This document shows positions 32,440 through 45,301 of a stretch of DNA of 59,474 bases, in pieces. The stretch lies in assembly GCA_002104985.1 (NCBI GenBank), contig MCGO01000224.1:1-59474 (forward strand), in the 5' to 3' direction. A model generated the notes under the pieces. That model ran no database searches and was not told the DNA's origin. It worked only from the letters and a program-made list of their open reading frames with translations. This stretch comes from Rhizoclosmatium globosum. Lineage: Eukaryota > Chytridiomycota > Chytridiomycetes > Chytridiales > Chytriomycetaceae. A program made the position numbers and the translations under genes. Every line of letters starts with the position of its first letter. The stretch's first letter is position 1.

Positions 32440-32874
32440 TCTTTTTGGTGCTTTGCTGCCTGATTCGATTGATGGGACAAGACCAAAAGAAGTGGTCCAA
32501 ACAGGGTTCGGGTTTCGAGGATTGGAAAAAGATGGTCAATTCGGCCAATCAAATCAATTGTATCTTGTTTCAAGAACACTCTTCCAGAAGCTTCACCTAT
32601 TTATAGTAATTGTTTTTAGGAGACGGTTGGACTTCCTGTTTCAGATTGGTTTGTATTCTCTAGGTTGAATTTGGATTGATAAGAGACCATGTGGAGACTT
32701 AAGACACAAGAAACAGCATCCACCTAAAGACACACTCAATTTCAAATAAAAAAGAAATGCTTTATAACTCCAAAAGCGTCGCGTTTCAAGTCAAAGGTGA
32801 CTTTAAAACAAAATAAACAAGAAATTTCAGTTCCTCCTCGCGCTTCTCCCTTCTTTCAACTCAAGCAATTCCCT
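32440..32874. other. Intergenic region
   Basis: 435 bp, the promoter of the Gln-rich gene and the 3' flank of the dehydrogenase gene. An open frame on the plus strand at 32453-32668 has no coding character I can support. Confidence 0.4.
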
Positions 32875-34129
32875 TTACTTTTTGCCGTAGTCGTAAAATC
32901 CAGCACCACTCTTTCTTCCCAACTTACCCTCCCCAACAAGCTTAACAAGACTCTCAGGAGGCTGCACCAACTCCTTTCCTTGCAACCCTTTTCCAGCCTT
33001 GTACCAACCCTCGGTAATAAACTGAGTAGTGTCCAAACCGACATAGTCAGCAAGTTCAAATGGACCCATTGGATATCCGGCACCCAACTTCATGGCGATA
33101 TCAACGTCTTCCTTGGTTGCGTCACCGCGTTCAACGAGGCGAACGGCTTCAAGCATGTATGGGACCAAAAGTCTGTTGACCTGTTGTCATAACAAGAATA
33201 TTCGTTTTTAGTTGCTTGCTTCGCACAACAAAAAAAGAAACAACGAACAAGGAATAATAACTCACAATAAACCCAGGAGTATCCTTACACTCCACCCCGA
33301 CCTTATCCATATCCTTCACCAACTGCTTCAACCCCACGAAAACGTCCTGAGAAAGCTCCTTGGTTCTCACGATTTCAACAAGCTTCATTTGAGGAACAGG
33401 GTTGAAAAAGTGGAGGCCTGCGAAGCGGTCACGACGGGAGAGAGTTGATTTAGCGATTTCGGCAATGGGGAGGGAGGATGTGTTTGAGGCAAAGATTGCG
33501 TGTTTTGGGGCACGGGTGTCCAAGTCCCTGTTGTTTCATGTTTTTAATTATCAAGATTATTAAGGTAAGGATAGTATTTTAAGAACCTGAAGAGCTTCTG
33601 TTTCGCGTCCAAGTTCTCAACAATCGCCTCGATAATCAAGTCCGACTCTGAAGCAGCGGCACCGGCATCTGTCTTGAATGCGATGGAGGACAAGATGGAA
33701 TCAACTAAAAAACCAGAACCACGTTTTGTTCAGCAAAGCAAAAACACGGAACGAAAAGGCGCACCAAATTCTCCCGATTTCGCAGCGTCGCCGTCAAACT
33801 TCTTTTTTGCGATTCGGGCGAGTGATTGGTGGATGATTTTCTTGCCATTGTCGAGACGGTCCTGTTGTTTTGGATTAGAAAAGGTGTGGCTGAAGGAGTA
33901 GGTGAAACACGTATCAAGGCAGGATTAAGCTTGCCATGCCATGTAATAGGATAATAGGATAATAGGACACTGGGAAAGCCTGGAAAGAAAGCGGGGGTCT
34001 CACCTGAGTCACATCAACCAAAGTAACCTGAACCTTCTTTGCAACCAACGCAGGTGCTGCAGCAATCGACTGCGCAATTCCGGCGCCCATCAATCCGGCG
34101 CCAACAATCGACACGCGAGAAATACTCAT
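32875..34129 (-). CDS. HADH: 3-hydroxyacyl-CoA dehydrogenase (short-chain HADH type)
   Basis: Five exons: 34129-34004, 33861-33765, 33704-33587, 33527-33266, 33180-32875 (302 aa), the usual length. NAD-binding Rossmann start '[15 protein letters not shown]'; '[13 protein letters not shown]'; '[10 protein letters not shown]'; catalytic His in '[17 protein letters not shown]'; '[19 protein letters not shown]'; C-terminal dimer domain with '[16 protein letters not shown]' and '[12 protein letters not shown]'. It oxidises L-3-hydroxyacyl-CoA in beta-oxidation or butyryl-CoA-type pathways. The N-terminus starts directly with the Rossmann strand and the end is '-YGKK', so neither a clear mitochondrial presequence nor a peroxisomal SKL signal is seen. 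All introns are 47-142 nt. Confidence 0.93.
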
Positions 34130-34253
34130 TTGGTTTTTGGTGTTGGTTTGGGTGAAAGTGGTTCCAGAGAGAGTTTTTTGGGTTGGAGCAAAGCACGTGG
34201 ATCCCCCCCTTTCCTTCTTTCCCGAATACCTGACAAATATACATGTTTATCCT

Positions 34254-35520
34254 TTATTCTACAATCCTGTTGCATTTTATTCGATGCTCAGCCTTCCAAT
34301 GCTCAAGTTGACACTTTCGTGAACAGTAATAGTGTATCCCACACCGACCGCATTTCCGTAACCTTCTTTCCCCTTCCAATAAATCCATTCGCATCGCGAG
34401 ACAGGTTGTACACCAGTGTCCAATCCATTCTAGTTTGTACGGTGCATGTTTTGAGTGAAGTTCATAGCTTTTCAGAACTGAAATCACATAGTTGTCAAGT
34501 ATATGCATCAGTCCACCAGGTGCATAAATCGCCGTTCGAAGAACCATGACTTTTTCAAGACACCATACTTTTTGTTCGGAGTCTATGGGATGGTGCTGTC
34601 GTAGCCACAACATTGCAGTGTACAACCTCCGTGGAACAGGTTTTCCCAAATGCACACTGATGATATACGCAGCAAAGGCAGCCATCGCTCGATGCACCAA
34701 ATGCTCTTTCTCGTCTCTCGCAAACGCGATAATAAACTCTTCATCCACGATCCGAATATCAGGTGGATCGCCTTCCCGACAACTCGCCAGAAACAAACGA
34801 ACATATGCATCCCGCTCATAACTCAACCCCCGATGAATACTCTTCAGTTTCAGCATAACATGATCCCGCAACTCCCGATACTTTTTCTGATGCATAAACT
34901 CAAGCGCTTCATCGATATTCACTTCCAAAAGGACAACAGCCGTAGGAATATCCAGCAACAACTGCTTCATGACGCTTTCCGAGTACTCATCCATTTCCCC
35001 AACTTTCCTCCTAGAATACGCATTCGCAATTTCATCTTCGGCAGCATACAAGTCCTCTGTATTCTCAAACAACTCATACAACAACACAGACCGCAGCGAT
35101 GCTACAAGAGGCCCATCCGTCTCCGGCGTGACTCGATTCCACAGCTCCATTTTCTCAATGAGCAAAGGCGTCAGTTCGTTTTCCTCCTCGACTGAAACCA
35201 GTTTGGCAGCACTGATCAGCGACTGAAGAAGTTGCACCTTTTCAGCGAGGGTTGCGGTTGACTGTGGGGATGTAAAGTGGGTAAAGAACCACAGTGTTCC
35301 GAGTTCGAGAAGTGAAAGGATGGATTTAGTTGACAGGAGAGATTGGGCTTTTGAGAGACATTCGGAGATTGTTAATTGGGTCTGGTTATTATTGGTTAGA
35401 TTAACGTGGTAGTTACTAGGAGGGTAAGCTTAACTTGAGTGGCTGAAGGTGGTGGAGCACTTGGTTGACCTGCTTTCTTGTTCTGAGTTTGATGTGGTGT
35501 TTGCGTTTCTGTTTTGCCAT
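34254..35520 (-). CDS. MYND zinc-finger protein, paralogue 1
   Basis: The main exon is 35381-34254 (376 codons), a helical region ending in a C-terminal MYND finger: 'WCTTCLAMR', 'RKCGRCGIHYYCSRKCQLEH', 'HRIKCNRIV'. MYND fingers bind short Pro-rich peptides. The first exon is proposed as 35520-35470 ('MAKQKRK...'), because the two sister genes also start with a very short basic exon. The donor 'gtcaac' is weak, and a run in another frame ('QTQNKKAGQPSAPPPSATQ') with a better donor also reaches the same acceptor but has no Met, so the 5' end is uncertain. It is divergent from paralogue 2 with about 100 bp between starts. Confidence 0.75.
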
Positions 35521-35624
35521 CACTTCTTTTGTTTGTCTTGAAATCTATCCAACAACTTTGTTACTAAGGGCAAAAGAGGGAGCTATTCCTCCTTTCCTGT
35601 TCACAATATCTATTTACCCGAACA
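35521..35624. promoter_or_regulatory. Compact divergent promoter of MYND paralogues 1 and 2
   Basis: 104 bp between the proposed start codons of two related, oppositely oriented genes. It contains 'tcttttgccc' and 'caatatctat', but no motif I can name. Confidence 0.4.
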
Positions 35625-37068
35625 ATGCCACAGAGGAAAGGCAAAGTAAGCTGTGTTCCTTCACTTGAAATCCAACTGACCAATACCTGATTAAATATGA
35701 CAGAATAGACCTCAATCAAAACCATCAAACATTAAACTTGATCCTGATAATATTATCGATACTGTCATGGAATTGTCCAAAGAGGAAAAGTATCCTGAGC
35801 TTCTTCTCTATGGTGTCCAGGCTCTCGATTCCGACTCTGTCAGCCTTCCGATAAAGAACAAAATCATAAATCCCATGAAGGACGCCAGCCAATATTGCAC
35901 AGCTCCAGCCAATGACCCAACATCCTCTCTCTCAAAGAAGTGTCGCAACCTGAAACGTAAACTCGAACAAACTAATGTTGACGTGAATCTGCGTGTTTCC
36001 TTCCTCTTGATATTCTATGAATTATGCTCCAGCCAAGAATTGCTACTCGAAGCCCAAACCATCCTCCAAAACATCCACCCAGATTCCCCTCTAACCATCT
36101 CGGAAAAACGGAATCTGGAGCAACTCAAAATGCAGGTCTCAAAAGACCTGATTCTACATCCCTCAAAACACGCGCGGTCGCTTTTGAAACAAGGCCAGGA
36201 AAGACCTTTGCGCGATTACGTCCTCGCTGTATGGAACGAGTTACCTCCAGGCCTTGGAATCCAACGAGATTCGTACATTGAGTGTTTTGCCAATACTCTT
36301 AATAACACGAAAGCACCCATAACGAAGGAAGATATTCGTTTCATCACTGACATTGCCAAACATGATACCAAAGAGCATATTTACCATCAAAGCATCGGAC
36401 TATACATGGCGTTCCAAATGTCTCGGATACTTGGAAAGACAGTCGCGCATCGCCTTTTCCATTCCATAGACCTCTTCCAAACAATCCTCGTAAACGAGAA
36501 TCTCTCAACTGATGCCTCCGCAGATAATAACAGCGACACGGATACAACCCCGGAATCATTCTTTGGCGTCGTATCAAGCATGGAATACATTCTCGAAATC
36601 AAAAACAAATGGCTCCGTGTGATAGGCAATACCCGCGACTCGTATTTAAGCGCCGTTGAGCCACAATTTGAGGGTATGTGGAGGATTGGGTTTACGTGTG
36701 ATGGATGCGGTGTCGTTCGGGAAAGATGTGATTCGTTTCGGAAGTGTGGGAGGTGTAGACGGAGGTACTATTGTTCGGTTGAGTGTCAGGCTCGGCATTG
36801 GGGTGCTGGGCATCGACGGTCTTGTCGACGCGAGGGTGAGTTTGAAGTTGGGGATATCGGTGTTGTGTATGGGTTGATGATTGAGGATGGTCCTCAAACA
36901 ATGAATGGAGATGTTGTGAGGATTGAAGGTGTTGAGGGGATGGAATGTACTGTCTCGTTAATGCTGGATGATGGTTCTGACTCTGCAAAGCATACTTTTC
37001 AGATGAGGAATTTGTGGCGGTTGTATAGTGCTGAAGAGTGGAAAGAAACTAATGGGTCTATGATGTAG
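35625..37068 (+). CDS. MYND zinc-finger protein, paralogue 2
   Basis: Exons 35625-35645 ('MPQRKGK') and 35704-37068 (461 aa); the join is in phase with a good donor (gtaagc). A helical body carries 'HPSKHARSLLKQGQERPLRD' and 'LPPGLGIQRDSYIECF', a motif set shared with paralogue 3 and more weakly with paralogue 1 ('LSYERDAYVRLFL'). The MYND finger is 'CDGCGVVRERC', 'RKCGRCRRRYYCSVECQARH', 'HRRSC'. Unlike paralogue 1, about 110 residues follow the finger ('EGEFEVGDIGVVYG...NLWRLYSAEEW'), so the finger is internal. Target unknown. Confidence 0.85.
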
Positions 37069-37140
37069 ATAATTTAAAGTGTATGAATGAAGGATGTTGA
37101 TTTTATATAAAATGAAGGAAATGATACCCATCTTAAAACA

Positions 37141-38577
37141 ATGGCTCCAAAACGACAATCTCCAGCAACAGTTGAGTTACCATCACGCGTTTCATGTCAA
37201 TGACAACTTCACCAGTAGAATCTAAAAGGATTCCGCCCTGGGGCACAACCAGGCAAATCGAAATCCCAGCAGCAATCCAAAACTCCCATCAATGTCATCA
37301 GCAAATCCCAAGAACTCTTTCAAGAACGAAAATGGATAAACCTGATCCAATACGGAGCTGAAATGCTTACCAAAAAAATAAGCGAGCCCGAAAAGCTTCA
37401 TCTTGCAAAGACAATGACCGATGTCAGCAACGAGGTTGCGTGGGGTCAACTTGACACAAAAACTCAAGAGCGCTTTCAAACCCTCCAAAAGAAATACAGT
37501 GACGAAAAACAAGATATCGAGTTCCATGTTTACTTTCTAATGGCGTATTACGGTCTTTCCTCTATCGAAACGCTTCTCCACGAAGCAACCACTATTCTCT
37601 CAAACGCGCCGAAAAGCTCAAATGGACAGAGTAAACCTGAACTTGAACAACAGAAAATGCAAGTCTCTATTAAACTTATGCTACATCCCTCCAAGTACGC
37701 GCAGGACGAATGGAAGTTGAACAACGAACGTCCCATACGTGATTTTGTAGCGAGTGTGTGGGACACTTTACCGCCAGGCATTGGGGTCCATAAAACTGCG
37801 TACCTAGACTTCTTTTACGAGACGTTTGAGAGTTCATCGCGACGTCCGGTTACGGAATCAGATGAACGATTCATCAATCGAGTTGCAAACTCTGAAAATG
37901 AAGAGGTATACCACAAAGCAATCGCGTTGCTATTATCGTTTGATATGAGCGTCTCATTGGGAAAACGTGTTTTTCATCGGCTTTTTCATTCAATTGAAAT
38001 GTTAGAGTCAATTGTATCGAAAGAAAATCTGGAAAAGGAGGTGAATCATGAAGGGAAGGAAACGATGACGCAGGCTGTGGCGAGAATGGATTGTATATTC
38101 AAGACGAGAAGAGCATGGCTTCCAGCAGCTCGATTGTCGTTATCAAACGCATTCGATGTTGCCGAGAAAACTGCAACTCAGAAAGTTCGGCATAGATATG
38201 GAATCGGGTTGTTCTGTGACGGGTGTAAAGCCAGGCGGGAATCTAGGACATCTTTCAGAAAGTGTGGGAGATGTGAGAGTTACTATTATTGCTCGGAAGC
38301 TTGTCAGAAAAGTCATTGGGAGGAGAAGCACAGGAGCTTTTGTCGAGTGAAGGGAGAGTTTCGTAAGGGAGACGCTGTCTGTATTCATGGCATATATTCT
38401 GCCAATTTGCGTCATTTGAACTCCTCGTACTGTACGGTTGAATCTGTCGGTGACCAAGTCTGCACTGTCGCGTTACCAAAAGATATAAACGATGGGTTGT
38501 TGGATATTCCAGTGGCGAACCTGTATTTTCTGTTCTCAGCAAAAGAGTGGCAACAAAGTAACGTGGTTAGTTCATAA
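37141..38577 (+). CDS. MYND zinc-finger protein, paralogue 3
   Basis: Exons 37141-37170 ('MAPKRQSPAT') and 37270-38577 (445 aa); the short basic first exon matches paralogue 2 and frames agree. Body motifs: 'HPSKYAQDEWKLNNERPIRD', 'LPPGIGVHKTAYLDFF'. The finger is 'CDGCKARRESRTSF', 'RKCGRCESYYYCSEACQKSH', 'HRSFC', followed by a C-terminal domain alignable with paralogue 2 ('GEFRKGDAVCIHG', 'NLYFLFSAKEW'). It lies 72 bp after paralogue 2 in the same direction, so this is a tandem duplicate. Confidence 0.85.
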
Positions 38578-38693
38578 AGGGTGTCGTACAGCTATGGTGT
38601 TTATTTTAAGTAAGCGAGGTAGAGGTTGTTATAGAATGCAGGCGATAGATAATAAAACGGTACTGACGACGACGGCAATACTGGGATACAAAT

Positions 38694-40307
38694 TCACCAC
38701 GAATCGCCCAATATTTCAGCTTTCGACATCTTCTGCTTCAACAACTTGAGCTCCTTCTCCAATTCAACCCGTTTCTTCTTTTCCAACTCGGCAACAGCCA
38801 TGGCACTTGCAATTTTTACTTCACATTGACGTTGAATTTCCGCCACATCTGAGATGCGTTCCTTGTTGACTTTTGACAGTGTCGCCTTCAAGTTTACATT
38901 ATCTTGGTATAGAGCTTCGTTTTGCATCGTCACAAAGTCCACCTTTGCGCGAAGAGTTTGAATTTCTAGCATACTTGTGGATGAGATTTGTTTTTGTTCA
39001 AAGTACCTGTCGTGTTGAAATGAGTCAGTGACAATATTTAGTACACACAAAGCAGGGTGTACTCAACGAAGCTGTCAACTTTGTCAAGGCGGATTCCGTC
39101 ACCACAGAATCTAGTAACGCCGCGTCTTTTATAACTCCTTCGACTTCGTGTCCATAATATACACCCAAAACCCCTTTTCCTTTCAATACCTCCAGTACAG
39201 GCTCAAAGTCCTCTTCCCCCATAGCCAAAATAACCGGCTCATTCCGCCTCAGGAGCGCCAGTCCAATTTTCAACATCATAATCACGGCCCCTTCACTCAA
39301 AATCAAATCATATATCCGAAACACGAGCGGAAGCGGGAATGAGTACGTAAACAGCGTAAGAAACCATGGAGATGCATACGTGCTCGCAGTGATACCCAAA
39401 AGCTGCAGTCGCGCGTATAAAGCTGGGAGGTAAGTTCGCACAAGACCTTCCAGTTGGTGCAAAAGTAAATGCAGGCCTGGCATGTCAGGCGTGAAGAGCG
39501 ATCGAAGAGCGAATCGTTTCCCTCCCGTTGTAACAGATTCATCCATGATGCGTGTGAATATTCTGAATGCATCGAGGTCGGACATTTCTGGCTGCATTAG
39601 TAAGGGCGCCACGAGGAAGGAGAGCCCTTGACAGTATCCGCAGTCTGAATCAAAGACTGCGTATGCTTTCAGGATATTATAAAGTGATTTTTGGCCAGGA
39701 GAGTCTGAGGTGTCTGATGAAAAGAGGGGGTGGTCAGGGAAAGTCCGATGAATATCCTTCCAAAGAATAATACCCAATTAATACATGATTGCAGTAAATA
39801 AAACTAAACAGATACCTGTTTAATAATCTTGTCGAATCCGCGTGCATCTGAATCAACCAATCCATCATATCTCTCCTGTGAAATCACTGCGACATCCGCA
39901 AAAGCCAGGGCCTTCCACACACGTGTCCTAACCTTCTCAGGCACGCCCAACCGCACTTTCGCCTTAATTAAAGCATCTATTTTAGCGAGGTAGTTCTTGT
40001 CCTGTTCGAGCGATTCGAGCACCGACAAATAAAACGCAATTTGGGCGTGCTCCGAATCGTCTGTTTTCGCATTCGCATTTGAAACTGAGGCGTCGGCGAC
40101 AAGAACCGACGTGACCGCATTTGGATCGCTGCGCAGCTTCGCATTCATCTTTTCAAGTTGATTTAACAGATCGGACTCGGGATTCAGCGACGATGTTCGG
40201 AGCGGTGCTTTTAGCTTGGGTGGGTCATAGGAAGGCTCGGATTGGAGCCAGGGCGCGAGTTGGTTTTGGAAGGCTTGAGTGGTGTTCAAGTTGCTGTTTT
40301 GCTGCAT
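38694..40307 (-). CDS. TBC-domain Rab GTPase-activating protein with C-terminal coiled coil
   Basis: Three exons: 40307-39816, 39756-39068, 39006-38694 (497 aa). The TBC fold is split by intron 1 inside the catalytic motif: 'KQ|DIHRTFPDHPLF' supplies the Arg finger and 'DCGYCQGLSFLVAPLL' the Gln finger, the two residues needed for GTP hydrolysis on Rabs. 'VRLGVPEKVRTRVWKALA' precedes and 'FPLPLVFRIYDLILSEG' follows. The last 110 residues form a charged coiled coil, the layout of EVI5/Gyp5-type GAPs. The substrate Rab is unknown. Both catalytic residues are present, so it should be active. Confidence 0.9.
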
Positions 40308-40455
40308 CTTTTTCTCTTGATTCCTACTAAATTAGTTACTTACGAGAAAAAGTAAGTGTATTACTGATATCAAGGGTTACTGAATTGGTTGGTGAGGGGT
40401 AAAAACAAACTTAAAAAACATAAACAAAAGTAGAGTTTAAACGAAGGATACGATA

Positions 40456-43400
40456 TTACGCACGATTATTCTTGCGATTGTTGTCGTTCAACCCCGCATT
40501 GGAATATGAAGGCCCCATTGGAGACGAAGGTACTCCAGATTGTTGTGGCAGTCCTTGCAAATTCACAGGGTTGCCAAGTTGAGGGTATTGTTGTTGATAG
40601 TGTTGCTGAAACTGTTGTTGTTGTGGTTGTTGCTGCTGCTGCTGCATATATTGTTGGGTATGTTGAAGGTGAGTAGCCGGTTGGCCCATCATTAATCCTG
40701 GAGGTGGCAACATTCGTGACTGCGTTGGACTTGGTTGTGGGTATTGTTGCTGTTGAAATTGTTGCTGTTGTTTTTGCTGAGGTTGTCCCACCATATTACC
40801 CCCACCTTGAACCATAGAAAAGTCAAACATAGTTGCAGACGGCGTTAACAACCCTCCAGGTCCTTGAACTGGATGGTTACTTTGCTGTTGCTGTTGCTGC
40901 ATATTATAAATAAAGCTAGATTGTCCTTGAGGAGGTTGTTGTTGTTGTTGCCGTTGAGGCTGTTGCTGAAATTGCTGCTGAAGGTGTTGCTGATGAATCA
41001 AAGGACTTTGTTGTTGTTGTTGTTGCTGCTGCAGCTGTTGTTGTACTTGTTGCCTCCTTACTGACGGAGGAGTATTGCTGATCGACGTTGTAAACTGTTG
41101 ACTACTATGTCGATTAAACTTTTCTTGATTGAACCGCCGAATTGCATTCATGAGTCGCTTTCGTGCCCCAAATGCTTTTACACCCGCTTTCATAAGGTCA
41201 GTATCGCTGAGTGCCAACAAGATGTCGAGATCAATGTGTTGAGCTTTGAATGAGGCAACATGAGATGACAAGTCAAGCGACGATAAAAAGACTTGAAGTG
41301 GATCAAAGTTGGGATCTGTGTTGTAAAGAAGCTGGTGGATCGTGTTTGGACCAAATGTGACATTCTCGTTGTCTTAAATACTTGTCAGAATATATATACT
41401 AATAAATCAGCATCAACATACCAGCTTCGCTCTCTCCAATCGAAAGTTTAGATATAGCTCGTCGACCTGGTTCATTCCCAGCCGCTGTTCCACTAGACGA
41501 CAGAGTCCTCGCCAAACTCAATCCGCCAAATTGTTCCAAAAGTCTTGGACTGTGACCGTCATCTGCTGCAGACGGAGATTGCTGATAATCAGGGAACGCA
41601 ATAAACGGGCCAGTGACATTCTCAGATGCAGCACTTCGTGGTCCACCCGGCGTGTTAAGCTCATTTTGGCCAAACATGCCATGATAAAAATCAGCATTTC
41701 CACCAGCTCCCATACCCACGAACGCAGACCCTGTATTCTGTGGCCACCGCTGTTGCCCCTGGTCACCGAATCCAGAAGCCCCAGGTCCCGACCCAACAAA
41801 CGGAGGCCTAAACTGCAAATGCGGTGCATTTGACGTCTGGATTCGAGGCGGCGGTAACGGAGGAGTTTGAGAACTCATAATCGGAGTCGCTCCAACACCT
41901 TCAAATACATTCTTCAAGTTCGCAGACGTATTATACTGTTGCATCAACGGAGGCGGTACAGACTGTGGCGGTTCAAACAGTGAATAGCTTGTTGCGTATC
42001 CGAAATCCTGTGCTGGGCTTGATGTGGACAAGAGTTTACTGTTGAAATGCTGGAACGAGTCGTATGTCTTTGGAGGACTCAGTTTCGCAAATGAGGGTGT
42101 GGATTTTTCTGGGCTTGATTGGATTTTTGTGGGGACATGTTTGGTTTCGAGGTAGGAGAGAATCGTTTGTTTGACAAAGTCCCAGTTGTCGGAGCCACGA
42201 CGCGTGTATACGATGAATGTGATTTCGCTTGTGTTGTGGGTTGTAGTGGTGCTGTCTGGGGTGGATTCGGATTCAGTTGGGATATTGACGTATACTTCGG
42301 CGCCAAGTTCACGCAACAATCGCTCCTTGAAGTACTTTTGAAATTCATCAGCGTTCACTTCCTGAACTGCTTGTTTTGTGTACGGGATCGGAAACGAATT
42401 TACATCTGGCACAAGATTCTAGAACACAGAAATTTCAATACCGTATCTCACAGTTACACAACAAAGCAGCTTACCAATAGTTCAGCTTTCGCTTGAAACA
42501 CTTGAACTTCGGGTCCAATAACTTTCACATCATCGCTCCCACTCTCCTTATCCGGCCAACAAACCTTCACACCAAACCCACGCTCAATCCCACTCACAAC
42601 AAGCCCATGCATCCCCTTCACACTTCTGTGCAAGACTCGAGGTATTGAAACAGTTCCAGTAACATCGCTTTGGAAAGCAACGACTTCAAAAACGCTTTCC
42701 TTCAAAAGGTCCAAGTTTTCCGCGTTTTTCGCGGGAGTTCGCGCAATTACATTGTCCTTGTTTTCATGGTACCCTCCCAACAGAGCAAATTCTTCAGCGT
42801 TGGAGAATTTCACGTACACGCCATACTTTTTCATGATGCGTTGGATGTTTTTGCCGCCAACGCCGATGATGCGTTTGTGGTATGCTTCGGGGATGAAGAA
42901 TGACATTTCGGCGGGGAGTTCGTCCTTAAATCGACAGTGAGTTGTAAGATAAGAATGTGACCGTTTCTGTACCTCAAGCATCTTCAATCCTTCCATCGCG
43001 TCTCGCACTGAGGAGTGTGACACGTCAATGACCATGTTGTACTCATTCAAGTCTTCGTGAAATACGATATTACATCCACATCCTTTTGTGATTTTGTTGA
43101 TTTTCCCAGATTTTTTGCCGTTGATGAATTCCTTGTGTTCTAGAGACAATTCGAGATGGAACTTCACTTCACGAATGTGCGTCTATCGCAAGCAAAGATG
43201 AGATTTAAAAACACAAAACTCAGTTGGTAACTCACGGTTAATGTTCCTAGTTCATAGAGCTGCATGACAGCAGCTTTCACTGCAACTTCAGTTCCGTACA
43301 GTTCGAGTCCTAGACTGCTTGTCATGATTTCACAACGCGTTGTTAGAGTTATCCGAGCCAACGCGTTTTTTGTTGCAACTAGGGATGCTCCAGGTGTCCC

Positions 43401-44637
43401 AGGGTCGACTGTGACAACCGCGATATAGAACTGACACACAAGTTCCATGAGCGCACGGATGGCGCGCTCAATGTACACGACATTGTCGCCAATCACGTCA
43501 ATGGTTGTCATGGGGGATCCGAGGGGTGGTATTTGGAGGTGTACGCCGTTGTCGTACATGATTTTGTGGAGACGCTGAAGTTGTGATGTGATGAGCCAGT
43601 CGATTTTCCGGCGGAGGAGGTGGGTCTTTTTGTGGATGAGGGATTGTTTCTGTAGAAGTAAAGTTAGTCAGCTGGAGTTGCCTTAGGCTTTGTTTCAGGG
43701 ATGACTATGAAGTGTTTTCCGGGTTTCTTTTGTACAGAAAGATATTTCCATGTTTTTCATAGAGCCTGAGACACTCAAGCTTTTGAATAAAAGATGGTTT
43801 CGCTTCACTCCGTTTCTCTAGAAACTTCAGAATACAAACCTTAGTCACCAACAAATGCTGAATCTTCCCAATAGCAACATCGACAATATCTGCTGGTCCC
43901 GTAATTGAAACTGCATTCTTTGGCACATTTGAGTCCAACGAGAAACAGTGAACAAGAGAAGTCGGCAGATAAATATTAGCACCCCCAGAATCCTCCATAA
44001 TCCTATTGAGCAGCGCCCGCCTTCTCCCCACAATCAACGGATAGCAATCAAATGGTAAATCAAGGGTCCGACAAGTAAAGCCATTCAGTTTGTCCAGGTA
44101 CACCAACGTCTGAATCCGAGCGTGAGATTCAATGTCGAGCCATGTGCCCATAATTTCCACATCCATCCGGTCAGCGAGAGAGCAGGAGGGTGATGAAGCT
44201 GGGGCCGAGTCCTGGCATGTTATTTGGGTATTTGACAGGCTCATGATGGCAGCGAGCGATTGTTTGACGTCAGCTTTCATTTCATCGAGATGGTTTAGGA
44301 TCAGTCGCTTGTTTGTTTTGAGAGACACTTGGGTCTGGCAGTGGCAGTGGCAAGGAAAAGTAAGGTTGGGCAGGGTGGAGTTAGCAAGGGTACTACACTA
44401 GACCCAGACTAATTAAAAAAGGAGGGAGGCTTTTACCAGCGCCGGATTCTTTGAAAGCAACTTTGTTCTTGCTCGAATGACGGCATCGACTGGGCCGTCA
44501 AGTCGCACAGAAACAAGTGAATTTGAACACGAAACAGACGACCGAACATTCGATTCAACGACCCGCAAACACAGCGACGTCACGTGCGACTCGCTCAGTC
44601 CAAGTCCCGAAATCGAGAACGTGAGCGTTGATTCCAT
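40456..44637 (-). CDS. Multi-KH plus SAM RNA-binding protein, Bicaudal-C-like
   Basis: Seven exons: 44637-44437, 44334-43840, 43649-43236, 43182-42973, 42924-42475, 42418-41422, 41372-40456 (1,227 aa); six introns all keep frame. KH units are recognisable at 'YPLIVGRRRALLNRIMED', 'INGKKSGKINKITKGCG' and 'KRIIGVGGKNIQRIMKKYGV' (a canonical GxxG loop); further degenerate KH-like repeats lie between. Then comes a Pro/Gly/Ser-rich linker and a SAM domain ('FLSSLDLSSHVASFKAQHID', 'DLDILLALSDTDLMKAG', 'ARKRLMNAIRRF'), ending in a Gln-rich tail. KH array plus C-terminal SAM is the layout of animal Bicaudal-C, which regulates mRNA translation and polymerises through SAM. Homology to Bicaudal-C itself is inferred from this order. 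Confidence 0.82.
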
Positions 44638-45301
44638 CTCTTCTCAAAAAATGATTCAGGAAAAACGACGAGGTGGTGGAGCTTGAGTTGCTTTTTGGGG
44701 AGAGTCTAATAAATCACTGTTCTGGAACAAAAAGAAGTCAACGTTCCAGTGCCATGTTCCCCACTCATATCCATGCACTAGGGCTTGGAATAATTGAATA
44801 TTGCGGGGGTGTTGGTGTAACTGTGTCTTGTAACGGAATTCACCTCATTCCTACACCTCTCCTTCGATTTGTCGATGCATATGCCACTTAGACAGTGTTG
44901 GCAGTAAGAATCAAGCACTTCGTAAGTTTGAATAATATCTAGAACACCGGTTAGGCTCCTTCATAAGTGAATTCCGCTTCAATACATTGTGAAACCTTGT
45001 GCAACATATGATCGAAGTCTGATTGGTGGGATAGCTTATTCCACCGCAAATTTATACTTCATTTTAATTCGACAAGCGCCTATTAGTCCCCTTATTCGAC
45101 TATCTGAGATGGCTTTGGAGAAATGAGAGTTTCGGAAGCAGCACAAAACGATTTCAACAAAATGAAATGCGATCAGGAAACACATTAATTGCAAATACAC
45201 AGCCACAACAACCAGAGTCTTTCACTTCACATCCGACTATCCTTTTCAAATAATATCCTCCCTCTATCCATTCTGTATTTCCAAAGTCCCAAAGACAAAC
45301 A
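44638..45301. other. Divergent intergenic region
   Basis: About 660 bp between the KH/SAM gene and the first 7TM gene. No coding sequence, RNA gene or clear repeat was recognised. Confidence 0.4.

Noticed and set aside
40864..41064. Leu-rich frame opposite the KH/SAM gene
   Set aside because: Antisense of the CAG/CAA glutamine repeats.
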